Shown: in pieces, positions 5,901-6,682 of the stretch
Position numbering within the stretch: the first letter of the stretch is position 1
Layout: each line of letters begins with the position of its first letter
Assembly (NCBI GenBank): GCA_934098565.1
Contig: CAKOON010000011.1
Location: forward strand, 1 to 6,682
DNA from: an uncultured Bacilli bacterium
GTDB lineage: Bacteria > Bacillota_I > Bacilli_A > RF39 > UBA660
Length of the DNA: 6,682 nucleotides
Direction: 5' to 3'
Notes under the pieces: generated by a model
Database searches by the model: none
What the model saw: the letters and a program-made list of their open reading frames with translations, nothing else
What the model was told of the DNA's origin: nothing
Translations under genes and position numbers: made by a program

Positions 5901-6682
5901 AATGGCTAATTAGCATGTAATCTATCTTTTTAATCTTTCTAGCTAATAAATAAGGTAACAATGTATTTTTACCAACATCATATGAACTACTACCTCCACC
6001 ATCTATTAGAATTTTCTTGTTATTAGGTGTAACTACCAATGTGCTATCTCCCTGCCCAACATCTATAAAATAAATTTTTAAATTATCTGGAATTTTGTTA
6101 ATTGAATAAAATACAATGACTAAAATAATTATTAATATTCTGATTTTCTTAAAACATGGTCTTAACTTATACCTTAATAAATATAAAGTATTTTTGATTC
6201 TTTCTTGAGTTATACTGCAATGTCTTTGATTAAAAATTTTATACAAATAAGCTAAAATACAGACTGTAAAATAATATAAAATAACTTGATAAATATCTGG
6301 TGTTATGACTTTAAAATTTGCAATATTTATTTTTGAAATTATTATTATTCCATATAGTGGAATCTCAATTATCTTTGCAAGTGCTATACCTGCTTTTATT
6401 GAAATTAATGATATTAAAATTTGAATAAAACCGCCAATTACTATTATTCCTATTATACAACTAAGCAATAAATTAGTTATTAAAAAACCTAATCCAGCAC
6501 TATTAAAATATAGTGCCATTATTGGTGCGATGATAATTTGAGCTGAAATTGACACAGATATTATTGAAATAATATTTTCACATTTTCTTTGTACTCTTAA
6601 ATAAATATATTTCCATTTTCTATTTCTTATTTTAAAGCTTTTTATTACTTTTTCTATAACTGGCTGAAAATATATTATCCCT
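5851..6682 (-). CDS. comEC: ComEC upstream fragment: Competence membrane domain and start of the MBL domain
   Basis: This frame is open from the right edge (first full codon at 6681, GIIYFQP) with no stop, so an apparent GTG start at 6555 is only an internal valine. Residues corresponding to about 6570-6290 form several hydrophobic helices (VSISAQIIIAPIMALYF, LLLSCIIGIIVIGGFIQILI), typical of the last part of the Competence domain. A basic stretch and one more helix (RILIIILVIVFYSI) follow. Then comes the MBL opening, YFIDVGQGDSTLVV and ILIDGGGSS, and the metal-binding SHFDNDH. Past that motif the frame departs from the family and ends with RRIVTYFTRN and a stop, caused by the extra base at 5883. 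Confidence 0.8.
   Translation of the reverse strand, partial: GIIYFQPVIEKVIKSFKIRNRKWKYIYLRVQRKCENIISIISVSISAQIIIAPIMALYFNSAGLGFLITNLLLSCIIGIIVIGGFIQILISLISIKAGIALAKIIEIPLYGIIIISKINIANFKVITPDIYQVILYYFTVCILAYLYKIFNQRHCSITQERIKNTLYLLRYKLRPCFKKIRILIIILVIVFYSINKIPDNLKIYFIDVGQGDSTLVVTPNNKKILIDGGGSSSYDVGKNTLLPYLLARKIKKIDYMLISHFDNDHVRRIVTYFTRN
5883..5883 (-). other. comEC: Single-base insertion breaking comEC
   Basis: The coding strand reads CAT GTT C GGC GGA TTG TTA. Dropping the single C (plus-strand G at 5883) gives HVGGLL and joins the two ComEC frames exactly at the conserved metal-binding loop. No other one-base deletion in this spot restores that consensus. Confidence 0.8.

Larger units (their letters stand above)
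5283..6682 (-). pseudogene. comEC: comEC (DNA internalization channel), 3' part, frameshifted and truncated by the window edge
   Basis: Two overlapping minus-strand frames together read as the second half of a ComEC/Rec2 protein, the membrane channel that passes single-stranded DNA into the cytoplasm during transformation. The order is a polytopic Competence domain, a short basic segment with one membrane helix, and a C-terminal metallo-beta-lactamase domain thought to act on DNA. One extra base at 5883 separates the frames; without it the reading joins as SHFDNDHVGGLL, the expected motif. The 5' end lies beyond base 6682, since the frame is open to the edge. Either the gene is inactive in this strain or the base is a sequencing or assembly error; everything on both sides looks well kept, so the lesion is recent or not real. 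The Bro-N gene follows 44 bases downstream. No other competence gene is visible. Confidence 0.85.

Overview
This window is AT-rich DNA with Shine-Dalgarno-type ribosome binding sites, the standard code and A/T-ending codons. The gene content (a BofC-like protein, a type II Ca2+-type P-ATPase, a ComEC with its C-terminal metallo-beta-lactamase domain, a chromosomal DinD) points to a low-GC Bacillota, most likely a Clostridia-like lineage. Nothing allows a genus call.

Layout. At the left edge (1-131) is a compact regulatory region with two apparently divergent promoters and an ACATAG-type dyad. The only well-supported rightward gene is dinD (147-983). Everything to its right reads leftward, in transcript order: comEC (enters from the right edge, ends at 5283, broken by one extra base at 5883), a Bro-N family antirepressor-like gene (5238-4390), a membrane-anchored BofC-like gene (4327-3716), and a cation-transporting P-type ATPase (3658-1058). 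The gaps between these four are 44, 62 and 57 bases, so they may be one transcript, although a hairpin covers the BofC-like ribosome binding site. dinD and the ATPase converge on a shared hairpin at 1001-1036. There is no gene-free stretch longer than about 130 bases, and no tRNA, rRNA, CRISPR array or insertion sequence was seen.

How the genes relate. ComEC (DNA import channel) and DinD (a RecA-filament antagonist in E. coli) both belong to DNA uptake and repair biology. The Bro-N protein belongs to a family of phage- and virus-derived DNA-binding or antirepressor proteins, and its C-terminal half resembles that of DinD. The ATPase and the BofC-like protein are envelope proteins without an obvious link to the others.

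The most striking signal is at DNA level. Both DinD/Bro-type genes carry a strong inverted repeat inside the coding sequence. In dinD it is a perfect 24-bp palindrome (345-368). In the Bro-N gene it is a perfect 11-bp inverted repeat with a 3-base centre (5027-5051). They fall at equivalent places in the two proteins (residues 67-74 and 63-71), use GC-rich codons against an AT-rich background, and share the 10-mer ACATTTTGTC. This suggests a nucleotide-level element embedded in these genes. Its function is not known to me.
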